Assembly: GCF_002443255.2 (NCBI RefSeq)
Contig: NW_019211456.1
Coordinates: 31,431,341 to 31,495,340, forward strand
Reading direction: 5' to 3'
Source: Varroa destructor
Lineage: Eukaryota; Arthropoda; Arachnida; Mesostigmata; Varroidae
Length of the DNA stretch: 64,000 bases
The notes beneath the pieces were generated by a model. The model was not told the origin of the DNA, searched no databases, and saw nothing but the letters and a program-made list of their open reading frames with translations. This document shows positions 1 to 9,799 of this stretch, piece by piece. Both the position numbers and the translations under genes were made by a program. Numbering within the stretch: position 1 is the first letter of the stretch; every line of letters begins with the position of its first letter.

Positions 1-140
1 CACAGCAACTTTACGGACCTCAACAGCTTCATATTTTCGACTCATTTGACGATCCAGCGATAATATTTTTGGTTCATGCAGCAGACAACTGGACAGAGAA
101 TCTAGGTCTTAAATCCATCATAATTGCATATGCCCAATAG
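1..140 (+). CDS. Possible 3' end of a coding exon running in from the left edge
   Basis: From base 3 a frame stays open to a TAG at 138-140, about 45 codons. The residues look protein-like (for example FDSFDDPAIIFLVHAADNW) and the frame runs off the left edge. I do not recognise the protein. It may be the last exon of a + strand gene whose body lies outside the window, or chance. No splice acceptor can be judged because the upstream sequence is absent. Confidence 0.25.
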   Translation, partial: QQLYGPQQLHIFDSFDDPAIIFLVHAADNWTENLGLKSIIIAYAQ

Positions 141-1078
141 ATTGAATATCAGTCATAGAGATGGCGTTTATCGCCGATAAATGAAATGTAATTATTTATC
201 TATAATTTACTCAAAAACTGACAATAACAACAACAACAACAACAGGTATTTCACTTATTCGGTATTTGTAGACAATAATGAAATGGATTGTTTCAAGTTT
301 TATAAAAATAAACATACATGATAATACTAGCAATATATAAAATACAAACACGTGTAAGCTAAGTCTCAACGTGGCAATGGGCGTATGTTGGCCAGAAATC
401 TGTGCTAGAAGAAATGATGTTCCCGGATCGTAAAAGGTCACCTATCACCCTTTGTGATGGAACCACGCGACAAGCACTACTGCAGGTGCCAATTGCGTAC
501 TTGAGTGGGAAGTATGCCATATTTGGTCAGAGCCTAAATTTTGTCATCATTTGCGTGGACCATCGCAGTAGTCATTTAACCTCCTCAGCCTCTGAGGAGA
601 CAAACAAGGGCAATGAATACCTGTTTGCTTGCATTCGGCTCGTCGAAACATAAGTGGTCTCTGGTCGTTGTCTTCGTGAGCGAAAAATCCTCATTTGAAT
701 AAATTCCCGTTTCCTTTCCGCCAGAGGCGACCGAATCGAATGCTATCTCTGGACAAAGCTTCGGCACTGGAAATTACTGGTATTTACTTTTTCGTATAAA
801 CATTCCAATCAATATTCGTCTACTGTTTTTCAATTTGGTCCGTTTACTTTTATTACAATGAAGTCGACTTTTGCTTTTCTACTCTGTTTGCTACACATGT
901 ATGGGCTTCTTTTTAATTAACATGTACTCGTACCCATAAAGATCCTTGAGTCACTGGTTCCTACACTTTCTGGCCTTTGTAAATCTTTAAGAAACTTCTT
1001 CTCTGACTGGTGTTTAACAGATACAGATCAGCCGATTAATATGGTTTTAGAAGGACGTGATTTCGTGTTTTGGTGCAG
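141..1078. other. Mostly unexplained, with two weak coding candidates
   Basis: There is a short CAA microsatellite near 226-246. From about 402 to 653 a + strand frame is open for 83 codons, preceded by an AG at 398-399, but it resembles nothing I know. At about 722-779 a patch after a pyrimidine-rich tract ending in CAG is open in several frames. Neither is strong enough to call as a gene. Confidence 0.3.
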
Positions 1079-1221
1079 GGCTGGCATCACATCACGGCGT
1101 CTCGCGACCAATGGTTTGCCAGCATCGCTCGTTCACGCAGGTTGACCGCAGCCACGAAACGCGGATGACCGACAACGAATTGCTGGCGCTGATCGACACC
1201 CTGCAAAAAAAACAACTATAA
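1079..1221 (+). CDS. Probable terminal coding exon of an unrecognised gene
   Basis: An acceptor-like tract ends in GCAG at 1075-1078. The frame starting with the CTG at 1081 is then open to a TAA at 1219-1221. It is clearly more GC-rich than its surroundings and the third codon positions look selected. The tail contains MTDNELLALIDTLQKKQL, a typical soluble helical C-terminus. An AATAAA poly(A) signal lies 160 bases downstream at 1382-1387, which agrees with a last exon on this strand. I could not assign a family. The upstream exons were not found and may lie before the window. Confidence 0.45.
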
Positions 1222-1381
1222 AATAACGATAAAGGGAGTGTAGCTGTCGTTTTGAGTGTTGGCCATCTTTCTTTTGGCCACCAGTAACATCGTGCGCGCC
1301 GTCACATCTCGCTTTTCCTTCTACCCTCTCACCTTCTTATAATTATATATGTGGTTTTGTCTCGTAACCTCGAAGCTGCGC

Positions 1382-1387
1382 AATAAA
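1382..1387 (+). terminator. Candidate poly(A) signal (AATAAA)
   Basis: A canonical AATAAA about 160 bases after the stop codon of the candidate terminal exon at 1079-1221. It is short and could occur by chance in AT-rich DNA; its spacing is what supports it. Confidence 0.3.
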
Positions 1388-3578
1388 ATAAGGAAAAAAA
1401 GGAAACTGCTGGTCGACCGGTGCTGCAACCGTGACTCTGAGCAGACGCTACGCTTCGCAGTGGCTGTCGAAAACATGCACTCTACTCGGTGCTACGGATC
1501 CTCTTCCCGGTATTTCTGGCCGTGTAACAAGCTTCCCAACGACTAACAGAAGCACCACGGCCAGCATCAAGTGGCATTACGATCGCGATCACTGCAGCCG
1601 CTACAGCGTGGATACTATATATTAGCAATACACCGAGACCGAATGGATATGCGAACGTCAACTTCCTAGCCTTACTTCTCAACTAGGCTGCTCCCTTCCG
1701 ACCAACTTCATCCACATGTATACGAATATACGTTGAACGTCATCAGGGTGTGACCGGACGACGAAGATCGACACGAATGTATGTACAGCACATGCTACTA
1801 GTTGTAGGTGTACCGATATAAGGGTGAAAAAGAAAATGCGGATACTCGCATCTAGTCTAGTACGACTGTGTGTACAAAAAACGTTGGTGAGGCCTGGTGT
1901 ATCTGCTGGTCAGTCTGGTTGACTTGTAGCAGCTCCGCCGACTATATTGCTACAACTAATTGCTTTGTCAAGGTCGGTTCTGCCCGACCGAGTACAGCCG
2001 AAACGGGCTATTCCGCTTGAGCTCAACTTTTTCTGCTTTCATTGCCTGCGAAGCTGGTACTACGAGCGCGTAACTATTCGTTGCACACGAGGTTCGTTTG
2101 CCAACTTCGCAATAAGGTACTCATACTTGAATGTGTTCCTACCGCAAAGTTATACTAAAAAAGAGAAGAGAAAAAGCTGGTTGTTTATAGTGCAAGTAAT
2201 ATGGACGGCATAAAGCTAACCGATTGGTGGTTTGTTTACATTGCTGGTAATAGGTCAAGGAGCTAAATCGTGCAACTTCGAACTGTGCGATAAGAAAAGC
2301 GTACGTTTATCAGTAGTTTCCTTGATATTTAATAAACAACAGAAGATATGAGGAGCTGGCGATAACTTAAAACATTTTTTAATCCAGTAACAAATTCATA
2401 TCTATCGAATCACATTTCGAGCGTACAGATATGTACGGTAATAATAAATCGATTAGAGTATGACGGCAACTTGAAAAGACGCTAACAATTTTACAGGTTT
2501 CTCTTTAAAAAATGTACCCTATTTCACCTGATACTTAATATAGCTAAGGGCGCTACCGTGTCAACCGTATCACATAGCCGGATTGTCGTGTGACTGTGAT
2601 AAAAATGTGCTTTTGTGACTAAAATTTGGCTGTGTTATCGTCCATGGATACGTACATCATGCTCAGTAAGCCGACGGCCCTTGATCAGTTTATATCACAT
2701 TCATTGACAAATCGGCTTCGTTAACCGTTAACCGTCCGTATATTTACTCAATAAACAACTGTGTATTGTTAGACGATCGACCCTCGATATTTTATTGACT
2801 GAAAATTGTTCATGTAACCAATAAAAATTGAAATGACGATAAGTAGAGGTCGACAGAGTAAATTATACTGAACAGTGTTACTTGATATATTAATAATAAA
2901 TCCAGTTATGCTGAATAAGTGCCTTATACTGAGACGATGTACAACTGCTGATAGGTGTGTTACCGCCGGACGACCCTCCTTTAGAGATCTACAACGACAC
3001 CGGACATGACGAAATCGATTAAATGATGATTAAAGAAAAAAGAACTTTGTGCCCCAGGACAAAAGTCCACTAAAACAATATAAGATCGATCGGAGAGAAA
3101 GCTCGAGTTGAGTCCATTTTCGGAAAGACTCTATTGAATCTTTCCGAAAATGGACTCAAAGTGTGCACTAGGCAGATCGCTGTGTGACAACGTGGATAAG
3201 AAAATAGAATCGCCAGGGAGCAGTCGATTGAGCACGGGTTAATTAGAAGGAAATCCATATTAGCAGTATACAATCACAGGCCATTTCTGTTCAAAGTTTT
3301 CTGTACTATGGGTATTCAACTCATTGCAGGGCATAGACCTTAGAACACGATGGCTGCTAACTGTAGCATATTTTTTTAAAAGTACTATGAATATAATAAA
3401 CGGTTATATCTAAAAGCTCTAAAAATGAAGTTGTGGTCGAGAGAGATTTGAGTAGTAACAAAATTAATCCTGCAGACAGTGACTAATCTTAGTGTCGATA
3501 ATGGTAAGCACATATTGGTAAGTACTGATGATAGCAATAATGTACAGTAACAGCAGCAGCAGTAACAACAATAACCAC
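1388..3578. other. Non-coding stretch
   Basis: Short open frames occur here (for example 1947-2213 on the plus strand) but none has a recognisable motif, a consistent splice context or biased codons. The only clear structure is the perfect hairpin at 3108-3159, listed separately. Confidence 0.5.
3108..3159. repeat. Perfect 21-bp inverted repeat (hairpin)
   Basis: The left arm 3108-3128 (TTGAGTCCATTTTCGGAAAGA) is the exact reverse complement of the right arm 3139-3159, with a 10-base loop. Pairing stops on the outer side and no target-site duplication is obvious. A perfect stem of this length is unlikely by chance. It could be a foldback remnant of a transposon, a structured RNA or a recent local inversion-duplication. 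Confidence 0.9.
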
Positions 3579-3942
3579 TTATAGGGCAGATGTAATAGCG
3601 ACAAGAAGACAACTATTCATTCTTTTTAGAATTAGCACTATACAGAGCAGAAAGACAACAGCAGTTACAATCACGACAGCTATTTCAACATCGTTGGTTG
3701 TAGAAGTAGGAGCTGTAGCAGTTGTAGCAGATGAATTTCCGCAAGGCCATGCCAAGAGGGGCCAGGGGTCGTCTGGTTTCTCATCACTGAGGTCTCTCAA
3801 TAAAGATCCGTAATTTTTCCCTTTCCCTTTGCGCTCGCATTGCTCTTCGAGAGTTCTTCGAAGCGACGTGAGAAGCCCGCCGTCCGCCCGACGGATCGCC
3901 GTTTCTGGTTTGGTTGGCTTTACCAGCAACCTGCGGTCCGCG
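3579..3942 (-). CDS. Candidate last exon of a single-pass membrane protein
   Basis: On the minus strand, after an acceptor-like CCGCAG, a frame is open for about 120 codons to a TAA at 3579-3581. It encodes a charged stretch (TLEEQCERKGKGKNYG), a Thr/Ala/Ser-rich linker, a convincing membrane helix (VEIAVVIVTAVVFLLCIVLI), then Lys-Arg and a short tail. That order fits a type I membrane protein with a short cytosolic end. The family is not recognised and upstream exons were not located. The gene would be divergent from the antizyme gene, whose leader starts a few hundred bases away. The plus-strand frames here look like shadows. Confidence 0.4.
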
Positions 3943-4321
3943 GGCCACTATTTGCTACAGTTGGCAACACCTCGATGCGCAAGGTAGGTGCTAACGGCGC
4001 TGCTGGGGCCGAACGGCAGAACGAGAAGCACTAGTTGGTGGTGAGCAGTATGTGAAAGGGAAGCGAAAGGGGAGGACCAGACGATTCTCTCTATGCAGCG
4101 GTAGCGGCTATGGTCGCCGCTGCATTGAAACTGCGTGGCACAGCATAAAGGCAATAGCAACATCAGAGAACGAGATTTTAGCAAAATTTATCAAATCGTT
4201 GAACATGCAATTTATCAAGGAAAGCCTGTGTGCCTAAAGGAACGAAACATTTTGCTAAATTACGCGGGCAAGTCGCGCGCATTTGCGGACTTTCGCTGAA
4301 ACTCCGTTCGCCTAGGTCTAA

Positions 4322-4615
4322 ATGGGTAAGGGTTGTGACGTCACCATCGTAAGCCTTACCGAGGGTTATTTAGGGCGAGCTGTGAGCCGACGTTGGACAT
4401 TGCAGACTAGACGCCCTTGGAGTGAACCGAGAAGAGCATATCACTGTACGACTGCTACGACGAACGCGGAAGGCAAAACTTCGAAACGACGAGAAAACCG
4501 TGCTGTGAGTAGCTACTGTGAAGTGATTACGTATCGGTTAATTACTTCGAGAAGGCGCGTTGTGACAAACAAAGGTCCAGAAAGGAGCGTGCGCTTTTCG
4601 TCTTCTTCTTCGTGA
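4322..4615 (+). promoter_or_regulatory. Antizyme 5' leader with a 97-codon upstream open frame
   Basis: An ATG at 4322 opens a 97-codon frame that stops at 4613-4615, 18 bases before the antizyme ATG at 4634, so in an unspliced mRNA it would be an upstream ORF. The ATG sits inside AATGG|GTAAGG, a good splice-donor match, so the region may instead be an intron in the 5' UTR. The predicted peptide is Arg/Ser-rich and unlike any domain I know. Whether it is translated or spliced out cannot be told from sequence alone. Confidence 0.35.
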
Positions 4616-4633
4616 AACTGAGTGTTTGTGAAA

Positions 4634-5378
4634 ATGGTGCTTTTAAGTAGTAAAAAAGAGACTTGCGTTAGAAGCCCTTTTAGTGTGAATCAAGGTTCGC
4701 GTGCGCCATCGGCTATGGGAGCTAGTTCGTTCGAGTCTGCAGCGTCGGATCGCTCTATTCTGGGGACGTTGGCAGGACATTATTGCGTCTCGTTGGGCGC
4801 GGGGCCTCTGTGGTGCTCCTGATGTCCCCCATACGCTGAGCAAATGGTCGGCCAATGCCAACCCGTCGGGTGAACAGTGTGTGGGGAGCGCGAAGTCGCA
4901 CCCGACCGGGGCCATCATCGGCGGTCCACTGGGATGTCACCTGCCCGATAATGCAGGGGCGCTTAGGTCTGCCTTTAACTCGATGGTGGGCACTGGTGAG
5001 AAGGAAAACGACGGAGGAGTAGTAGCTAGTGTTGTTGGTTTAGGAAGTGGTAGCGGGCCTGTGTGGATCACATTCCAGGTTCGTGACTCTATGCCCCTGT
5101 GGGAGGCGGTCCTAGCTGGACAAAATCTCGTGCTCACTGTGCCCGATGAGGGTCTGCCCGAAGGCACGAAGCAAGCTATCACCGAGCTCTTGGAGTTTGC
5201 CGAAGAACAGCTTCACGCGAAGACTGTCGTCGTGTCGCTAAAAAAGGAACGAAGCGATCGTACGACCATCATCCGTACACTTATGTACCTCGGCTTCGAG
5301 TCGCTCGCCCCCGGTAACACGCTTGTCCCAGCAGAGATGCAGGATCCTCAGCTGTACTTCATGGCATACACCATCTAA
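4634..5378 (+). CDS. OAZ: Ornithine decarboxylase antizyme, made by programmed +1 frameshifting
   Basis: Antizyme binds ornithine decarboxylase, delivers it to the 26S proteasome without ubiquitin and inhibits polyamine uptake. Here a first frame runs from the ATG at 4634 (context AAAATGG) for 62 codons and stops at TGA 4820-4822. A second frame, one base further on, runs from 4821 to the TAA at 5376-5378 and gives 185 residues. Together they give 247, within the usual antizyme range. The junction reads TGG TGC TCC TGA T, the classic antizyme shift site, giving WCS then DVPH. Downstream family motifs are LPEG, LLEFAEEQL, a conserved RT..YLGFE block, and LVP followed by FMAYTI at the C-terminus. 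No intron interrupts the coding part. An in-frame GTG at 4622 is a less likely start. Polyamines are known to raise frameshifting in this family; here that is inference. Confidence 0.95.
4811..4826 (+). promoter_or_regulatory. +1 ribosomal frameshift site UGG-UGC-UCC-UGA-U
   Basis: The zero-frame stop TGA lies at 4820-4822, preceded by TCC (4817-4819), TGC and TGG. Slipping one base forward reads GAT GTC CCC, which joins the conserved DVP motif. The heptamer around the stop matches the shift site used in most animal antizyme mRNAs. Antizyme mRNAs often carry a 3' pseudoknot after the site; I did not fold this one. Confidence 0.93.
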
Positions 5379-6060
5379 GTGCTACTGAGCAATCCATTTA
5401 TTCATTGTGAAGATCTGTGTAAATCTTAGCAGCAACAAGGAAACAGCTAATATAAAAAAAGCAGCAAATATAGTTGAGATGGAATAATGATGATAAGTAT
5501 AAGAAAAAAAAGAGGGAAAAATTAAATGAATGAACTATGCTAATAATGCTAAACCGTATCTCGAAACTGTATCTCCACATCGCTATCATTAGTAGCAGAT
5601 ACATCCATCCAGTGTAAACAACGACAGTACGAAAATACAAGAAACCTTCGTATCGTATCATTAACAGCGAGAAGCAGTTCGTTGCGTATGCAAGTCAAAA
5701 CGCAAAAAACAGCCAAGGCCTGACAGAAATCTGAAAGTACAGGGCAAACAGTGATACGATAGTGACTTCTACAGAGACATTAATGAAAGCAGCAACAATA
5801 AAAAACAACAACTACGTTCTTTCCAGTAATCTACCAATAGACATTTCTACCAGTAGAACTGTAGCATATCTTCTAACGTGTCGTTACGGAAGGCCGTCAT
5901 TTTGCAGGACGGGACAAAACGAGTTGTCCTTCTGTTGTGCGGTGTAACCTTGTGCAGGTGACAACTGCCGAACGAAAGCGTGCATCCTAAATCAGCCTGA
6001 TTAACTATACCACTACTTGCTGCACATACTTCGAGTGTCCTAGTGAGCTAGTAAATAAAG
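5379..6060 (+). other. Likely antizyme 3' UTR
   Basis: AT-rich sequence with no supported coding frame follows the antizyme stop. A canonical AATAAA occurs at 6054-6059 and another at 5797-5802; either could end the transcript. Confidence 0.45.
6054..6059 (+). terminator. Candidate poly(A) signal for antizyme
   Basis: AATAAA about 680 bases after the antizyme stop codon. The alternative at 5797-5802 is nearer. No cleavage evidence is available. Confidence 0.35.
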
Positions 6061-7480
6061 CAGATACCATTAAGGCAAAGCAGCGGTAAGCTTGTTAGTG
6101 ATTCAACAACCGATAACGGATAGAAGCTGCAGAAGAAAAGCGAGAAAGCGACAGTCGACCACAACATTGAAATTGTATCGAAACAGCATTAAGGACACTA
6201 GCATCTCACATACATATAACTATCCTTCGTATATTCTCCTTATACTAATAACCCACACACTTATATAAACATATACAAAGTGCATCTCCATATATAATGT
6301 TTCCATTCGTTGCGTATAATACTTTGTGATGCGTTCTATTGCTGCTGGCGTTATCGCTGATGAGAACGCACTTAGGCGGAACGCGTTAAGGAAAAAGACG
6401 CTGTCGCGTAATAATACTAAGCGTAATTGAGCCAACGCCACGGGTATCATCATTATTACCCGACGTGGTTCAGGCAACTCGGCCGACCTAAGCGACTTAA
6501 ACCTCAACAACAACCTGTCACATAATTACATATAGAAATCTGTGCTCATATACACAGACGACTAATATCTTATAACAAAGGCATATTTGATTGATGGAGA
6601 ACGTTGATAACAATAATTACGATGGTAATGAAATGATCATGATAAACTACTAATAATGATATGATACTGAAATAATGTAAGTAAAGGGCGCTGCACGGAG
6701 ATAAAAATGCAAAGTGATAAAATATAATGGAAATTGAATACCAATTATAATAGAAATATTATAACAGTTCTATTATCTAATAAATATAAAACAAAGATCC
6801 ACTTTCGATACACAGGAATTGAACAGGAATTGAACAGGGAAAAATTATTGAGTACAGTGGCGACAGATAAAAACATTTTTTGAAAAACACTACAAACATT
6901 TTGCTTTGCAGCAAGAAAGTAACGGAAAACGAAAATGAAGTAATCAAAACCGGAACGTAACGCGCAATTAATCCCGTTATCATAAAAACAGAAAACCACC
7001 ATAAAATAAAATACCATATTGTTAATGGTAAATTGTATAAAGATGAACAATGTGTAGGAAGAAATGGTAAATTTTTGAAAAACTGTTTAAAAAATCGCCT
7101 AAATAAAAATGAAAAAAAGCCAACGAATGAATGTCCATAATGAATGTCATCTGTGTGTCATTATTTCTCTTGTCATATGATAATTAGGCGCAATAGGACG
7201 TTATGTAATAGAATAGATGGTGTATACAAGGCGTGCGGCGCTTTCGAATTCGTCTGCACCTTTGTATCAATTATAATTTAAACGTGTTATCGTCATTTAT
7301 AAACCTGTTCGTATTGAATGAAATGGAAGAAAGGAAGACCGATATAAAGCATTTATTGAATGCAAAGAAAAGCGCTCCTCTTTGGAAATTATTTTTTATT
7401 CTGGTTGTATTACGGCGATGTTATTAGAATAGCGCTTGATATGCAATTGGGTTCTCCCGTTAATATCGCTCATGATAATA
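6061..7480. other. Non-coding stretch
   Basis: Very AT-rich. The open frames seen (for example minus 6745-7050) are low-complexity hydrophobic strings with no splice or family support. I see nothing functional. Confidence 0.5.
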
Positions 7481-7990
7481 TGGAAAAGTAAATTGATTTT
7501 CACAAATATTAGGTCTTTTTGGTATAAAACGTAGCGTAGTGAACTCGTAACTTTTAGTGCTTTCTTCTTCCTTCTTTTCTTTTCAATGAAACTACGCACC
7601 CTTATTATCCACGACCTTGTGCCATTCTGATGGGAACTTGTTGCTTTGCTGCATAAAACTTCGAAGGACGTTATGCTGATATTTCAATAATTCTCAAAAC
7701 TTAAAGTTGAAACGACTGAACAAATTCACCTTAATCCTTCTCCTTTTCGAAATTTCGAGATTAAAAAAATGCTTGTCTGTCAGGGCAATGTCTGGGGAGT
7801 ATCGCATGATATACACCCTCGTGTATATATAACTCGTGCATTTTTTCCACGGTGATCCTCGAACTACATTAGACTGCCAACTAGATGCTTCGAGATTTTA
7901 CAGCCGAACCTATGTTTGGGGTGATGTCTCTCCGATTCAATTGCGTTGATAGAGTAATCTGCCCGTCCACAATTATCGAAGGGGATCCAT
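7480..7990 (-). mobile_element. Decayed mariner-like transposase, C-terminal part
   Basis: On the minus strand, broken frames carry mariner signatures in the right order: YSPDIALTDKHFF (family pattern YSPDL-P-D-H-F), encoded at about 7749-7803, then about 150 bases on FPSEWHKVVDNKG (family pattern LPERWxKxVxxxGxYF), near 7600-7635. Stop codons and frame changes separate these blocks, so the copy is dead. The N-terminal half and the terminal inverted repeats were not found. It is unrelated in position and strand to the other mariner relic near 25 kb. Confidence 0.6.
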
Positions 7991-9300
7991 CACAAGTCTC
8001 AATGTGATCCAAGAATGGGTTAATGTCTTAATACGAAAGCAAAATAAGGAAAACATTTCTACGTCTGTCTTTGATACTCGCTTGCATCATGCGTTGCTCA
8101 TTTGTTGATTTTATTTAGCTAACCAAGGTCGACAAGCGCGCTAACATCCGTGCACATTGAGGTGGGTCAGCTCTCGCCATAGTTCACAGCGTTTGGCCAT
8201 TCATTTTCGAGTTAGAAATTCCTTTCCCTAGATTTTTTCGAACAGGGTGGTTCTAGAACCTGCATTGAATATCTGGTTTACACGACGAGCCATCCTCGTC
8301 GCTATAGTGCCAAAGTAGAATTCACATTTATAAACCAGTCAAGTTTCTGATTTTTCATAGCCTAATCAATTGACCTGCTAGAAGTTTGAGTGAACAGCCT
8401 CCGGTTCCAAGTACATCTCAAATATGGAAAAAATTGCAGAGTGCCGCATCGCTTGCTATGAAATAGTATCATTTTGAATTGTGCCATTAACTTTATCCCG
8501 TTTCTCACTAGAGGTAGGAAGATAGTAGAAGAACAAGTGTGCACGTGATAGGCCGTGAGCTTTGATTTTTGTCGAACGCTGTTGGTCGGTAGTTCTTTGC
8601 TACATCCAGATGTCACTGGGTTGAAAACCTTAGCTTGTTTTATACTGATGAAGAAGTGTTCAAGTAAACCAGTACACTCGAATATTCGGGTGAAATGTCC
8701 CGATGCTAATATATACATATGTCTATTTACAGTTTATAACTCTGAATTATGTTTTTGCCTGTTGGAATAGAAACGCGCAACACTAGCCGTAAGATTAACT
8801 GCTGTAACTATACTATTAGCCGGCATATGGGTACACGGACCAACTCCTTTCTAGGAAAGGACTATTCCTCGGCATCGCTGTTCTGACATCGACGATATTG
8901 AGCGCGCAGGATGTTATATATTGCCTCCTACTCCACTGGGTTCAATAGCTAGGAACAAACAAATGCGGCTATCGTTTTGCCACACTGGTTAGCTAAAGAA
9001 GGAGAGAACATTCGCTAAACGTTACCAAAATAACGTTTTTCTTTCCGTCGTATATATTCTTCTTGATGTATTACTGTATAATAAAACGTCTGATGAATAA
9101 CATTAAATACAAAAACCTAATATGGAGATGTTAGCATAAATAGGTTTGCATAAATGGGTGAGCTATATCCTTTTGTACAACGTATAGAGTACTATACCGT
9201 ACTGTAATTTTTGCCATTTTGCACTTTTATTTGTTTTCTCGCATATTTCTTTATAATTTATACTCTAGCTACGTTCTCGAGTGGTTCAATATTCGGGGAT
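7991..9300. other. Non-coding stretch
   Basis: A minus-strand frame of 118 codons is open at 8362-8718 but has no recognisable motif. It may include further eroded transposon sequence next to the mariner relic. Nothing else stands out. Confidence 0.4.
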
Positions 9301-9319
9301 TATTATATCTTTCTTTGCG

Positions 9320-9780
9320 CTGCGGCTTTGTCTGTTGTTGACTGTTGATTGTCGGTCGCCGGGTCGAGCGACCCTTGTTGGTGAATTTCCGTTAGCTAAT
9401 GCTTTGTCTGCTTGTCCATAGCCAGCCACAACGGGTGATTCGACGATGTTGAACTTTTGCGTAGTGTGGCGTAGCGTGAGGCGCGCTCGCCATTCGTTCC
9501 CTCGTCTTTCGTTGTAAACGTCGCGCTGTCCGTTCCCTAACGTACTCGATGCTGTCGGCGCCCTGGCAGCCGCTTAGTCAGAGCTCTCTAAGCACCGTAC
9601 AACTGTGGCTCGCCTTCTGGCGTCTCATCCAGGAGATTGCAACGGGCTGATGGTATTGCAGTTGACGTTGAGGTTGACGCCGGTGTTGATTACGGCTGAC
9701 GGCAACGGCAACCAGCTGACCAATCTGTATCTGCCAGTGAAGCTAGCTGCTCGCCAGACAGTCCAAAAAGTATGCAGATT
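9320..9780 (+). promoter_or_regulatory. CpG-rich patch, possible promoter and first exon
   Basis: This interval is visibly richer in G, C and CpG than anything within several kilobases (GTCGGTCGCCGGGTCGAGCG near 9351, GGCGCGCTCGCC near 9480). A + strand frame is open from about 9605 to a donor-like AAA|GTATGC near 9770. That would suit the first exon of a + strand gene, but no downstream exon was found and the peptide is not recognisable. Confidence 0.3.
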
Positions 9781-9799
9781 TAAGAGCATTATAGTATAA

